The notes under the pieces are model-generated. The model saw only the letters and a list, made by a program, of their open reading frames with translations. It was not told the DNA's origin and did no database searches. The translations under genes were made by a program, and so were the position numbers. From positions 43,563,437-43,627,436 of the forward strand of contig NC_071334.1 of NCBI RefSeq assembly GCF_027744825.2: a stretch of 64,000 nt of DNA, written 5' to 3'. Origin of the DNA: Synchiropus splendidus. Taxonomy: Eukaryota; Chordata; Actinopteri; Syngnathiformes; Callionymidae. Shown one piece after another: positions 27,601 through 42,600 of the stretch. Every line of letters starts with the position of its first letter. Positions within the stretch are counted from its first letter, which is position 1.

Positions 27601-30600
27601 GGACTGTGCAGCCAATATAGAATGGTTAGTTAATGGTAAGTTAACTATGATAAATGAATTACAATATTGTTACGATTAATTAATTACTACAAAAAAAGTA
27701 ATTTAATTTATTTTATTAAACAGTTTGCTCTCCAGTCAACAGGGAACCTTTGTAAGTGCAGGAGTTCCTGCTCCACTGATCCCACTGATGCACAAGACAC
27801 GTGGCAGCTAGGATGATAACAACAACAACAAACATGGAGGAATCCCTGAACCAAAGCAAACAAAAGCATCTGTTGCTTTGGTTCAGGGAGGGTTTCCACT
27901 ACTCTGAATGTATTTGAAATTCTTATAACATTGAAATTCTTATACAAATATTTTCCAGACATTAAAAGAACTTTAGTTTAAATAAGGTGATATAAAAACT
28001 TGAATATAGACACCACTGTGATTTATTGTGCTATTGTCAAACTGATGCAAAATAAACAATATTTTGTTGTTTAAATGTATGTATGGGTCCATCATTTGAT
28101 TCACTCATATACCAAATTCATTCCAATTCAAAAATGTGGCTTCTTGTGGCAAATATTCTCATACCATTAAACTGTGTAGATTTTTTTTTTAATCCATCCC
28201 ACCCCTAGTTACAAAACTAACTTTTGAAATGTCTGTAATTTCTATGTAAAGCAGCAGAGAATTGAGATTAGATTAGATTAGATTAGATTAGATTAGATTA
28301 GATTAGATTAGATTAGATTAGATTAGATACTGACAACAGGGACTCAAATTTGTCTTGTGAAAATGAATTTCCAAGGTAAGATGGCATGCATCTGCCTTGG
28401 ATTTGCCGCCAACCCATTACATCAGACACCATGTTAGTTATGCTGCTGCTTTGTTTATGGCACAGGTTTCAAAAGCCGCTTTCACACCGCAGGAGACTTT
28501 TTAGTTCAAGGAACCATTTGGAGTGGTCCTCAAAGGAGGCTTTTGTTCCAACCAACCAGGAGGAGACCTTCTCAACAATCAGGTGTCTGACGGCTGTAGC
28601 CACTGGATTGTCTGTCTGGTTTGTTTCAGCTGACACCCATATGCACTTGCAGGTTTGGAATAAAAACCCGCATCAACAGCTTTTGTGGATCAGTTTGGAA
28701 CCATTTCCTTCCTTCTCCACTCTCCACACTCCACAAGACAAAATACATAATACAAAGAGAGAGCAACTCAAAATGGTAAACTGAAATCAAATGCAGGTTA
28801 TATATTTCCTCAGCACTCCCACAGAGATCATACATTTGTGGTAAGCAGCTCCTTATTCCAAACTGTGGAGGCACCAGAGATTTCCAACAACCTTGCTGCA
28901 GAATAAAAGTGACGGATGAGGAATCAGGAGAAGATTGACTAATCCTAAATAAGGCAGCTTGAACCCTTCCACAATATCAGTCTTCCTAATGAGCAGCAGC
29001 AGTGCAAAAGTATTTTTCAAGCGCACAATCGGTATCTTACATGTCATCTGGTGATGCGAGCTGATAAAGACGTGCGTGTCGAGGCAAACAAGAGCACAGA
29101 GTGGGCGCTGGCGGAGGAGCTTCAGGGAGCTCATTTAGCTGCGGCTGCGACTCTGCTGTGATTAGTAGTTGTATGACACATCATCCACACTGGGCAGTGA
29201 TGCTCCGTTCCACATGCCACTCTTGATCTTCATCCCCTCCCTGTTTCAAAGACTGGGCAGAGCGGTGATGGGCACCATCTGGCTCACACTGTTGGCACCG
29301 GTTTAGATCTCTGCTTATTGCCAAATGGTAGGAACAAGGGATGGCACTTAACTTTTTCTCTTGTGAAGTGTTGTCTCCCGTTTCGCAGCCAGCAACTTTC
29401 CTCACTCTCCACCAGCTAAGTGGATTCACAGACGCGTGAGTGTTTGCTATGATTTTACACCGAGGCAGTTTTGGATGCTGAGCGAAGGCAGCGCAGATAA
29501 AACTCCTCAATTGGACTTGGTCTTGTTTTCCGATCTCATGTTAACTGAACATATCATTTATGCCATTTCAGGTGAAGGAGCTTGAGGTCTATGGTATGAT
29601 TTCTCCTGATGCCTGTTGCTCCGCGGTCAGCATGAAAGTAAAGATGGATTACTGCAGAAGAACTGTCTGCCTTGCCCTTTACACATTACACACACCACTT
29701 CTCCATTATCTACCTCATCCACGCACGCACACACTCACATCAGGATGCTCTGACAGGGTTGTTTGCAAAAGGTCAGAGTCAAGAGAATCTTTCTTTTCGA
29801 CAAATCTTTCCTTTAAGGAAGAAAACATCTCATAGCCACTTAAAGTGAATGTGCTCCAACTCTTGTTTCTTCTTCTTCTTCTTGTTTATCTCTCCTGCTG
29901 CTCTTTATTTGGGGTTCATGATACTCTGGGAGGACCAGTTCTATTCTTGTTTGGATCAATGTCCTGCCAGATGTGGACAACCTTACTGTTTGATAAGACA
30001 AAAAGCTGGAACAAATCCTGGCTGCAGAGTCGTAAGATTATCCCGATGTTGACTGACTTCAGGGACTTAACCTTAGGCGATCAATAGGTCCTTCATTGAC
30101 TGGTTTTTGATTGTTTGGAGTCCCGCAGGTGTAATGTGGAATTCTCTTAAAGGTGGAACCATCTGCAGAACGCTGTCCTGTAGCAACCTAGTAAGAAAAG
30201 ATCAATCCATAATGGAAAACTGTCTTAACACATGTATGTGGTCCTAATGTATATTTTCTTTTAAATAATTTTTGGCAAGTTTTGACATTTTTGACAGTTA
30301 AAACTGATGTCAAATACATTTTTAGATTTACTAAAATATTTCAATTACATGTATCCAACAATCATCACAGAATTATTTATTCATATCGTCCTGCCACCAA
30401 GTTATTCTATGTGGTGCACAAAAGCTATATATTGTTATGTTCGGTTTCTGTGCTTTTATTTTGTTACTTCCTGTTTTCTTGTGCGTTGTTTCCTTTTCCT
30501 GTTTTCGTTCTACCTTCACAGCAGCGCAGCTGGAACCCATCTGCTAATCAAGCTCCACTGATTTCAACACCTTGGTTCCAGTCGCTGTTGCCAGATGGTT

Positions 30601-33600
30601 ACTTCGCCTCTGCGGGTAAATATCCTCTTGAGACTTGGTTCCCTAGCGTTCTTCAGAAAATGTTAATAATGGAGAATGGAGAATAGATTATTTTGGGTTT
30701 TGGGTTTGTTCAAGAAGTCAGTGTGGATTTAATACAATTCTGATGGTATCGTCATTCACCTGTATGGCCACTGACCGCCAACTGACGTTGTAAATCACTG
30801 CAAACTCTCCCATTACTAAACTAAATCAACATTCATGTGACAGAATATGGTATGTTCTTGTTCGTTCATTTTGTTGCAGGGTTTCTACGTAATCTTGCTA
30901 GATTTCTAGTCCATTGGGGACCGAGTTTGATTCGTTAATGATACAAATAAAACAAAATAATGGCTTGTTTTTATAAATGAATTCCATAAAACAAAAAAAC
31001 AAGTTGTTTTTTGAGCAGTGGATTTTGTGCTGAAAACAGAATAACAAAAACTGAATTGAACTAGCGCCGGTTATTTTTACATTGATCAGGTTGACACACG
31101 TAGCGTGTACATCACTGATGACAACAACATGGCAATAGGACAGAGGCAACTTTGACATCAGCGAGCTAACAATGAGGGGACGCTATGAGGTGCACAGATA
31201 TGGCTTCAAACCACCGTGTTAAAAAAACAACTATTCAATTCAAATGAACCAAATGTCCTGACAGTATTATCATATTTGTTAATCTGTTTTCAGCACAAAA
31301 TCCACTGCAGGAAAAATGACTTTTTGTTTTATGGAATTTGTTTATAGAACGAATCATAAAAAATGAGCCATTATGACCCAGCTCAATTCTTGGAATTTCA
31401 GTCACATTTTAGATTGCTTTTATGAGCTAATGTCACATGAGCCATGGACAGAAGGCTCCCTTTAAGATGACGTGACGTCGCGTGGCAGTTTGACATGTGC
31501 AGTAGTTCTTGGAATTCGCTGTTAAAGTAGTTGGCTGAAGCTTGTCCTACCTGTGTTTATTTTCTGACTTTCAAACACATGACCGGAAACTGATGAAGAA
31601 CTTGGAGTAATAAACATTAGAGTTAATACATCTCTTGACCTCCTGTGCTCTGACCGGCCAACCATCGCAAATTCTTTATTTGGAAATATAAACTAGCCTC
31701 ATCATGATCCTCCCTCCGCAGCAAGCCAGTTGGCTGAGGTTCTCGCTGGATGCATTCACGTTGTACTTTCATTTAGCTTGTATCGTTCCAGGTGTATTCC
31801 ATCCTCGCTGCACTTTCCCTCAGACTCAGTCCAGTTGTCTCCTATGTTTTCGACATTTTACAACAAAATGAACACACTACTTATCCTGTTACTATAGAGA
31901 CAGGTCTGGCGCGTCCGATGATACGACAATAGCAGCGTGATTACAAGACAGAAATAGTGAAAGGTCGCACAGATTAGTTTCGATCAGCCGTGGGGGGAAA
32001 TACGGCAGCACAAGTGTGCAGCAATCTCATTCAGAGATGGAAAGACTCCTGCGAGTGAAGTGGTGATGGAGGCTCATGGCCTCTGATGACTGACCTTTTG
32101 TACCATCGGAGACACGATGATCAGCTGTATTGTGTCGCCCACCATTTTGTGTTGATGAATTTTTGCAAAGCGAACGAAAGACAATCACAATAGATCCTTT
32201 ATGTTTGAGAATATTTTGAACAGATCTGCAAACTATCTCATCATCAGCCTTGGTCCACCATGTAACAATTAAAAATAAAAACTTATTAAGCAACTTACGA
32301 GCGTTTGATTGTGCACAGCTGCGCTGATCACAACCACGACGACAGCTTCATCACTGCCACGCACAGAAACGTTTCGCAATGTCGCCTTGCTCATGCACCA
32401 CATTTAAAGTGCCTAATTGTTTTCTAATTGTTTTGCTCCACGAAGGAATTTCATGGGTGCTGAGTCTGCTGTTGTGCGTGGAAGCGCGACAAGTTTCATT
32501 TACGACTCATTTAAAGAACCAGCATGTTTGGAAAGAAAAATGTCATGAAGCTCCAATTGTTTATTTGGTTTCGCTGATTTACTAAAAAGAGCCAATGCAC
32601 TGCATATATCCGCTGGTACGACATAAATTATGTAATAAAGTCAAAGAATCACTGCATTCATTTTAAAAAGACAATAAAAATGTGCTGGAATGAAATTCAA
32701 CATAAAAAAAACAAAACAAAACATGAATGTTGCGCTGCTATTTTGTCAACATATGTGTAATACTGTTTTTTTTTTTGTTTGTTTTTTTAGATAATGTTGA
32801 CCTGTTTGTTTCATGTCAAGAGATCCATCAGTCGCTTGGGTGCGGCGAGGGAAAAAAGTGAAGATGATTTGAAAAGAGTTGATAGGAAATGATCTATCCA
32901 GTATCATCCCTCACACCGCTGTTGTCCAAATATTGCTGCTTTTCTATGCTTCATCTGCATTTCATTGTAGTCTAGACAATGTCGAGATGTGATGTGATGT
33001 CATGATTATTGTTTCTTTCCAAATAAATCTAGTTGTTCTGTATTCACTATAGTCTCGGTCTTGGTCTCTATGCTCTGGTCTTGACAGGGCACATCTCAGC
33101 ACCCATGGAGCTTCACACTAAAACACAAGAATGATTCAAACCAATGTAAATTGTCTTTCATGGAGAACTATTGAAGCAAGCCTGCCAAACATCTGATCTC
33201 ACTCGCCACTATTCTATATGGTGGGGCATCAAGCTGCTGTGAAAAACTCATATTGCAATGTTAGCCTGATACACTTGTCCTACTTTTATTTATTGACATA
33301 ATAAAGGTTCAAAACAATTGAGACCAATAAGCTCAGTGGGACGACAGGTGGCAGTATCCTTGTGAAATCTGCTTGCAGACCACACAAAACAAGAGGAAAG
33401 AAGAAAGCTCAGCAGCTCATTCAAAATGCCAGAAAGATGTTCATCAACAGGCCCCATTTTCAGCAGAAAAATGAAATGCTCAAATGCATTCATCCAAGTT
33501 TGGGAAAGTTTGCAAAAACAGACAGAAATAAAAGGTGAATTTTTATTTTGTCCTGAGATCTCTTTAGTCCAAATCATTGACACTTAAAATCCCTCCCAAA

Positions 33601-36600
33601 AATGATAAAACAAACAGGGAACATGTTCACAGTTTCAAATAAGCTTACAGCGGCAGCTTAAACAGTCACTTGTTTAAGCTTTCACATGCAGTTTGAAAGT
33701 TCAAGACATGTCAAGAGAGTCCGGGGTCGAGAGCAGTCAAAAAGGGCAGGTTCAGTCGTGAAGACTGGAGGCACCTGACTGAATGTCTTGACTTCATGTG
33801 CAGCCAAAAGGGTCTTAAATAACCGAAAACATTCTGACCAACATTATGTCTGAGATGGAAATGGAACTGAAAACCTTATGCTAAACACTTTCTCAATCAT
33901 GCCCCACAGGAAATGAACCTTACAAAGCCCTTCCACGAGTGTGATTCCAATGGAAAGTGCCAGCAACCTGAATAAGATTTTTTTTTTTTCTTATAGTGGC
34001 ATTTAAAATTCATATTACACTTTCTCTGCTTCATTGCTTCTTCAAGTACAGATCCACTTTCCCCATCCTCATTCTCGCCGCATTTTACTCGGAATTCATT
34101 TGAAATTCCATTCAGTCTGGCTCTTCTCACTCTAAGTTATGGTCGTAGCAATCGATTGTCAAGGTTTAATGAATGGCTGGTGGGTAGAAACAAGTCTGAG
34201 GAATATCCATGTGACTGTGAACATGAAAAACCTGTCTATAATTTGCTTGGGCAATGCTGTTAAAAAAATCATTTTGGACATCATATATGATGCTTATTGT
34301 CTGTGTAAATATTGGCTTCCAGCCAAAGGAGCACCTCAGGGTTTCAAAGTGCTTAGATGCAGGGTGGAAGTCAAAAGCTCGAACTTGTTGATCAGGCAAA
34401 CCCTCTTACTCATCTTCTTCGACCCCTGCTGCTACTGCACACTTCACAGACTTCTACATCAATAGGCCTCATGTCACAGATTCTGAGTTGTTTTTTCAGC
34501 AACAATAGAATATTTAGGGCTGAGCGTGGAGAGGGAGGGCTGCACAGAGCTCAGTTTGTTCCTAAACCGTGTGGGTCAGTGAGAAAGTCAAGTCACATTT
34601 AGTCATTTACGTGCCATTTACATGTCACAACGATTAGTTTTAGTCAAACAAAAACTCAATGCATTTCAGTCATGTTTTAGTCAAAACATTTCAGTCAGCC
34701 TTTTCATTCCAGAAATCCTTTTTTTCCCAGTTGTTCCACGGCTAAAATATTAACTAAAAATCTGGAATAATAAGCCTCTTGAATAAACTGAATGAATGAA
34801 TCCTCAATGCAACTTTGCTGTTCATGTTTTATATTTATTAGAAACATGAAGAAATACAGTTAAAAAAGGGAGTTAAACGTTATAAACTTTACAGCTACGC
34901 TTTTGTCATTGAACATCAAAAGAAAATACAAACTTAAAATGCCGGGTTTTCACTTCATCTTACTTTAGAATTCAGTCTGATGGGTAAACGCCACCATTCA
35001 TACAGCCAAGGATCAGACTGAGATTAAACCACGTGTCAAACAACGGGATCACCAACTCATTTTAAACTCAGTTTAAACTCAGGCAAGCTCTCCACCTGCT
35101 ACGCCATTCAGCATTCCCAACATTTGATGCAGTTAAAGAGAATTCGTCGAAGGATGGTAACCTGCGTGAATGCTAAATCCAGCGTTGTGAGTGACGGTGA
35201 AGGGGGACACTTGAAGTATTTTGAACTACCCTCAGAAGCCGTATGCCCGTATGTAAGTTCAGTAACTACGAGGAATACGCTGATCCTCTGTAAACCATGT
35301 TTTCCTGTCTAAATGTGGTGTGGTTTTCTTTGCCCTGTGTGCGATTGCCAGACATTAGGCATTCTACAAAACTACTTTGAACTCCAATAACAGGTGGCAC
35401 ATCACCAGAACACAGAACTCTGGAACTGTAGTAATTACACATTGATATATCAATCCAGAAAAGCAGCAAAGGCCACGTTCCATCATTGAACATTCCCTAC
35501 AACCCCAAATATGTCAGCTACTGGGGGCTGTGTGGAGGGAATTTGAAGTGGACTTTTCTGCTTCTCTGTATCACAGGAGAAAGTGAATCAAGCTGGTGAA
35601 AGGAGACCGAGCCGGGAAGTGGCACTCTCGAGACGTGGAAATCGACAGAAGCACATTAGAGAGGGCAACACTTGTGTGAAAGAGAGCAGCATGCATCCCA
35701 GCCTGAAGCTCTGAGCGGCAGCCCAGACACAACACCATGTTCCGACCGTATATATTCTCCACTTTGCCCCATCCCCACCCCACACCACCGCACCGCCTTC
35801 ACTTCCTCCGTGGCCTTGCATAGCTCACATGTGCCAGCTCCCGTCACAACACTGTCACGTGCACATATAGACAGCCACATTATCCATTCAAAACATGAAC
35901 CAGGTTAGCAGCCATTGGTTTGCACACTGGGTGAAAAGCATACATTTAGTTAGTTTTAAAGCTATTGAAGCTGCTTTGTATGGGGCGTCAAACGTAAAAA
36001 TGAAGACCCGTTTTTTTCCTGATTTACCAGAAATCTTTGGCAATATTTGCACAGATTTAGCAAATATTTGTTACATTTCAGACACTACGCTTTAATGCTA
36101 CGTCCCATTGTTCCATCTCTGTAAGTGTTAAAACTAAATGCTAAGTCTAAATCTAAGTATTAAATATTAAACAAAATCTTAAATCTAAATCTAAATATTA
36201 ATTCTAAATCTAAATCTTAAATCTCAGTTTTAAGGATTTAGACACTCCTTTCCTCCAAGTGGAAAGTTAGATCTCGCAACCAAAAGTCTGCCAGCAGCAA
36301 CTGAAAGGCCCTATTTAATATTTAGATGTAATATTTTGATTTTGATTTAGTTTTAACACTTACAGAGGTGAAACAATGGGACGTGACATTAAACTGTAGC
36401 ATCACAAATGTAACAAATATTTGCTAAATCTGTGAAAAAAACGGGTGTCTTCATTTTTATATTCGGCGCCCCACAGCTTTGATTCAATTAATATCGGAGC
36501 TATAGAATATCAAATGCGGAAGAGAAGATGGGGATATTAATATGCACAAAAGGCTGGAGCGAATGAATTCACAAATTATTGTCGAAAGTAAATTCACTCA

Positions 36601-39600
36601 TATAAGACTGGGATGGTACTTTAATTAAGTATCATAAAAGTCGGAACAAGTCCCCTGAACAAATGCTAATGCAGAATATGAGCATGTGGGGTTCATCATA
36701 AAAACAGTCAGAGTTTATTACACATCCTAAATATAGTCCTCTACAACTTCCAAGATGAGAGAGGGAGGCGTCTCTGCGGACATGATCAGTCATACAGAGT
36801 GGCGGTGAGAAATGAAAGAGGCGAGGAGGAGAGTGCAGGCAGGTTGGCAGGGGAGGAGATGACTGTCAGGTGTGATCTGTGAGAGAGAACTGGCATCTAG
36901 AGAGCAATGGAGGGAAAGGGACCTTCAACAGCAAAACTTCACCGGACATGCTACCGAAGTGTCCCGCAGATCGCTCTTTGTTGTCATTCCAGGAATAGCA
37001 GGTGAGGAATTCTGGGTCTGTTTTGGAAAGGAAAACAGGACTGTGTTGTCCTCACAACACGTGCCACTGTGCAGCTTTACAGCCAGCGAACATGAAAAGA
37101 GACTCTGTAAACTAGCCGTTCTTTTCTTGGTTCATGGAGGTGTCTTGTATATTGTAACTACAAATGTACAAATGTAACGCATTCAGTGTACAACAAAACA
37201 CATTGCAGCTTCACAAACATTATTTAACCAAATACTGACTAAGACGAAAGTTTCCCAAGGTTGAAACGTGACGCACATCATGCAGATTTTTTTACTGATC
37301 TCTTCGATTGCGACTGAGAAAATACACCATAGATGATCTATGTAGAAACAAGAGCACCGACTCTACACGCCTATTCGAGCGATCCTTATTTGAGACAATG
37401 TCTTACTCCGGCAAATATGCTCAACGTTTTACAAAATGAATTCTCCATATTTATTGCAAGTTTATAACTTAATGAAATTCAAATATCTTGAACATGAAGG
37501 CATGACAAGGACTTTGTGGAGATGGGGATGAATAAAGACCATGTATAAAACTGATGTCATCACAAAAGCCTCCCTGTGCTTTAGAGATGAAATAGTTAGA
37601 CCTTCGACAAGAGGCTCATCGCCCCCAGGATCAGATCTCACAGTTTTTATTCCAACATCTATCAGTCTAGAACTCACAGTAAAGTGAAGCGTTTTGGCTG
37701 AAAGAAGCAGTTGAACACAAAACATTCGTGGAATCCCATCGACCTAGTGAGACACCCCCTGAATATGTGATGGTCCAGGGAAAAACACATTTCCTCTTAT
37801 TGTTCTCTGCAAATGCTGTCTCTGCTCGGAAGCCATTGAAAGGCAGCGTGCAATTGTCCAGGCCAGTCGTGCAACGTCTCAGTGGAAATGTGTGTCAGGA
37901 AGTGCTGATTCATGGTGGGTGTGCAGAGCGGGTGATGAGTTGTTACTGTAGGCGCTGTCACAGAATGTTGGTCAGAAGCCCTCCCAATGGGTCCCACTGC
38001 CTCCGTCCTACGAGAGCTGACTTTGTGTCCAGACACCACAAGCTCATGCACAGTGTTTGCCAGTTAATTCCATGTGCAGAGCCTAAAGAGCCATCCAGAA
38101 TGATATGAGAGGCTGTGGTGTGGATATCAAACAAACCCAAGTGGGTTCCCCTCAGATAAGCGTAAGCTTGCAGGGAAAGAAAAAAGAAAAAAAAGCTTCA
38201 ACAGCCTTTTTTCACTATTATCTCTTGTTCAGCAAAGGCGATGATGGATTGTCTTTGAAAATGAGAGGGAAGCGGCAGCTTGGTGGACTTACAGTTGATC
38301 TGAAAAGCAAGGTCCACAGAACATTTATCCAAGTCTGTAGCGGACCATCGAGCACCTCCAGCGGAACGTGTGATGGGAGCGGGAGGCAGACGGAGGAGAC
38401 GCAGAGATAAAGAAGTGCAGATCTGATTAAGGCTGCTGTCTCAGCTCACTCTGCAGGGATTAAGGCCAACGGTACCGCGTAAGACCTCCTTCCCCAGTAC
38501 TGATCGGCCTTTAGCCAAAACAGTAATGGGAGATCACAACTTCACCCACTGACTGAGCCCCAAAGCCTCAACCTTATGGCACCAGGTCTATGACACTTTT
38601 GTTGGTAATCTGCTGAGATCTCTTAATGGATTTTAGTATTTACAAAACTTTTTTACAAAGCTTTTTGATCTTCTCAAATACAGGGCCACATGTCTTCATC
38701 CGGACAGCATCTACACTTGCTTTCACCGATCATTTGCATTTTATTTAAGTCGTGTGCTAAAATATGCTGAGTAACAAGAGGACACACCACACACGTGTGT
38801 CTCTTCTAAAAGTATCTGACCTTGTCGCTTCTGCTTCCAATAAGTTCTGTCAGTAGCTACATAAAAAAAAGACATTTTGACATCCCTTTTGTCAGATCCT
38901 CTTACCAGAAGCTCTTCAGTATTCTCCATCCCGCCTGTACAAATCAATTTAGTCACGTCAAATTTCAAGTCAGCTGCTACAGCTCCATTTTTCCAAGTCA
39001 GACTTGTCAGACTACATGCCTTTTGTTTATTCTTTAAATCTTATTTCGGTTGAATTGTCAATAGTAGTCCCATACTCAAAACACCAGCATGATCAAAGCT
39101 CATCCTCACGCACCCAATTTCCTTACATTGTATGATGGTGCAGCACACGGAGCGTTCACCATTGTGATAATTGTATATTGAATTGCAACTAAATCTTTGA
39201 TGTTCTTAAAAGAGAAAAACATTCCACTTGATAACAAGAACCGTGCAAGATGGATATGAATTTCACAAGCTTCTGGTCAAAGATCAAACTCCGTAGCAAG
39301 TGTGCATGTGAGCATGTACCTCCATCCAATTCATCAAATGAACCTCTACACAACCCATAATGCTGGATGGGAATTTGCTGGGGGAAACCAGTCGTAAGAG
39401 TCAGGGCAGGCCCGAAACAATTCCAGGGTTCCCTCTGCCGAGTATCACCTCACGCTTGACTTTTATGGTTGTGTTTTAGCCAGTGTGGACATCGTAAAAT
39501 TGATTCCTGAGCTTAATCTAAAGGTCGTTGCAATGTCACAACAAAAGCAGCAATGAGAGCTTACACTTGTCACTGCTGCACGCCCTGAACATCAAGAAAT

Positions 39601-42600
39601 GAAACATCCAAATATTTAAATACGTCACTCTCGTATAAGGTGCAAATGTCATCAATGCTTTCTAAAGTCCCCCTTGACCCTCGACCACCTCCTCAATAGG
39701 TGCCATGTCTCCGTTGGGGCAGATGAGAGATGTAATGGGAGACTGTAGAGAGTTAGCTAGTTCAGCGTTTGAAATTATGATCTTAATAAACACTTGATGT
39801 TTCAGAGGGTGAACAATATCATATATTAAACATTGTTTTAAAACAACGTTATTGTAAATAAATGACGCGTTCTTCATTTGTTTTGGAGACAGACTACAGG
39901 AATCAGCAGTGTTTATGTTCTTTGCTTTATAGATGTCTCCTCCATCTATAACCCCCCTCAGTCAAGGTCACAGCGTTTAAGAGACGACATAAATTTGTGT
40001 CCAAACCAAAACCAAATGGTCTCACGGTCACTTCATTACTAGGCAGTACATACTGTGGCCGGGCTAAACTCTCCTGCTGAAGGGAGATGGACTCTGAAAA
40101 GCAATAAACAGCCTGGTTGATGCTCATCGCAATTCTCTCAGCGTTGATCCCAGTACCATGTCTATCCATCTAGTCTATCCATTTGAATGTGAACATTGGC
40201 ATGAAGCAGAAATGATTCAATGTTTTTAAGTGGTGAGATGAAGTTGATGACACTGAAGGACTCAAAAACAAAAGAAAGTGTCAGGCGTGCCTTTTAACAT
40301 TAAAACATGGATTGATCAAACCCTTGTTGCATTGGATTTAGCAAAATGAGCCTAGGAGACAAATGATTCCTTCCCACTTCACATCATTTGCATTTGTCAT
40401 GAAAACAGCTGTCGGAGAAGGCAATCTAGGAGCTACCCTTTTGTCTCCTTCAAGAGGCTTTTCATCCGCAGGAATCTGTCTTGTCCCATTCACAGCGTTC
40501 TCATCAATCACCTACCATTGAACTGATCATTCCTTTTCCCCAAACACCTTTTTTTTCTCCTCCGGCGCTGCCAAGTTCACTTTACGTTCTCTGCTCAATT
40601 TGAGCCGTAGAGAAAAGACGATTCCCTCCTCTTTCCGAAGCTGTGAAATCCTCTTGTCACGCTTGAAAGAGTTGACAGGTGATCGAGGGATAAGTCCTTA
40701 TTTCACCGCAAACATTCTTTTGGCTGAATGCTGAGATATTTAAGCAGAACAAGTGAGGAACATCACTAAAAATAACAGCTTCGATATCCTTGAAACAGCA
40801 TCCGCGACGATGTCACTGTACAGGACAATGCTTCGAGTCACACACAGCCACTAAATGTTCTCAGAAGCACCCCTTCTGCTAGTGTCCTTAAAAGGAAAAC
40901 ATTGACTATTGGGCAAAATGAGGCAAAGCAGAGCTCCCTCTTTCTATATACCAAAGACTCCATTTTCCATTGCATGTTTTCCTACACGGCCAGTTCCCGA
41001 TGTATTGGACTAAACCAGCAGTTACTGGACCAAATAACAGTCTGGCCCCCATAAATGCAGTTTCAGAGCAGAAATAATGTTAATAAACACATATGTGCAT
41101 AGTTTTCCTGTTTTTAAACACAGCTTTTATTCTTAATAATAAATAAACAAATAATAGTTAAATAGTCATGTATCATGTAAAGCAGCACATTTAGAATGTT
41201 TGTAATGTATTAGAGGATTAAAATAAACATTAGTTCAGTTATTATTATTTGTATTTTTTTTGCCATGTTTTTCTTTACAAAATGAATTCCACTTCAATAT
41301 CATCAATTGAACTTATTCTGCATTGGTTTTATCATAGTTATACTATTTCTTTATATTTAATAATTGGGTCAATTTATGTATTTTGTAATAACTAGAAGTG
41401 GGACCCAATTAAAAAAATAATTGAATGAATGAATGAACACATTTTTATTTCTAGCCACTGATTGAAATACATTAATTACATGCTTATAATTCATTATAAA
41501 CCTGTAATACTTAAATTATTGTTGTTGTTATTTAGTATTTGATATCAGAATTCTCTTATTTGAACTGAATCTGTTTGACTCAAGTTTGAACAGTTTTTTT
41601 TGGCCTTAAATTTTACATCCATCAGCACAATCTTTCGTCTCCTTCATCATGGATGTTTTAGTTATAAGAGAATGGAGCACAGAAGAATGTTATTGCTAAA
41701 AAAGCGCTAGCCTGAAAATTGGATTTTGGATTTTTTGGGGAAAAACAAAACTCTCTCTTGAAGATCTCGAATAACATTTGTAACCAGCCAAGTCGCGATC
41801 GTCTTCATTGGGTCTGTCTGATAGCAAAATAAGTGAAAAATAGATGTCCAAGTTTCAATAAACTTTTCAGGGAAGGTTGATAAAGAGCCAAAGAACAAAC
41901 TATATCAATGAGATAAGATCTGCTAAAAAGTCATCTTGGGACGTAGACATGGTAAATGTTAGAGAATAATATATTGTGTGAAACTCACAAAATGAGGGCA
42001 CATACGTTGCTTGGTAGAGGTCTGTGCTTTCTCAATGAACTTTTATATCGTACAAACGCCTGGAAAAAGAAGTCTTTGTTCATGCTATTCACATCATTTT
42101 CCATATTGGGAATTAGTCTCTCAATCATTTTACAGTGCTTTGAAGGTGCAGAGTTAAAATGTGTTTTTTTTTTGTTTTTTTTTTATGGTCTTTTAGCAAT
42201 TATCACGGCAAACAGTGGTGTACCATCAACAACTATTCAAATCTTAAATGTAAAACCTTTATTCAAAACGTCAAACAAATGTTCACCCTGCATGGAAATG
42301 GGTCTCATTTTGAAGTGTTCTCTGGAGGTTTAAAGCAAAAGGGGGGACATATAAAATAGAAGAACATATGCCGACTCCAACTACCACAGTGGCCACGACG
42401 CAACCAGCCGTGAGCTGGCTTTACTGCTGTGGTATTAGCGTGTGCTGCATTGGAATATCTTATTCCCCCTGTCTTGATGATTAGAAGCAACTCCTCTCTT
42501 CCTCTGACATTCACCAGCAGTAAAACCTAATCTTTCAAGATGAAACTGTCTGACGGACTTGTTCTCCCACTTCTCTTCGCTCTTTCTAACGTCCCATCTT

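Noticed and set aside
29560..29835. Frame after a plausible acceptor (CATTTCAG|GTGAAGGAG) considered as a host-gene exon
   Set aside because: There is no donor at a sensible distance and no resemblance to DOCK or any family I know.
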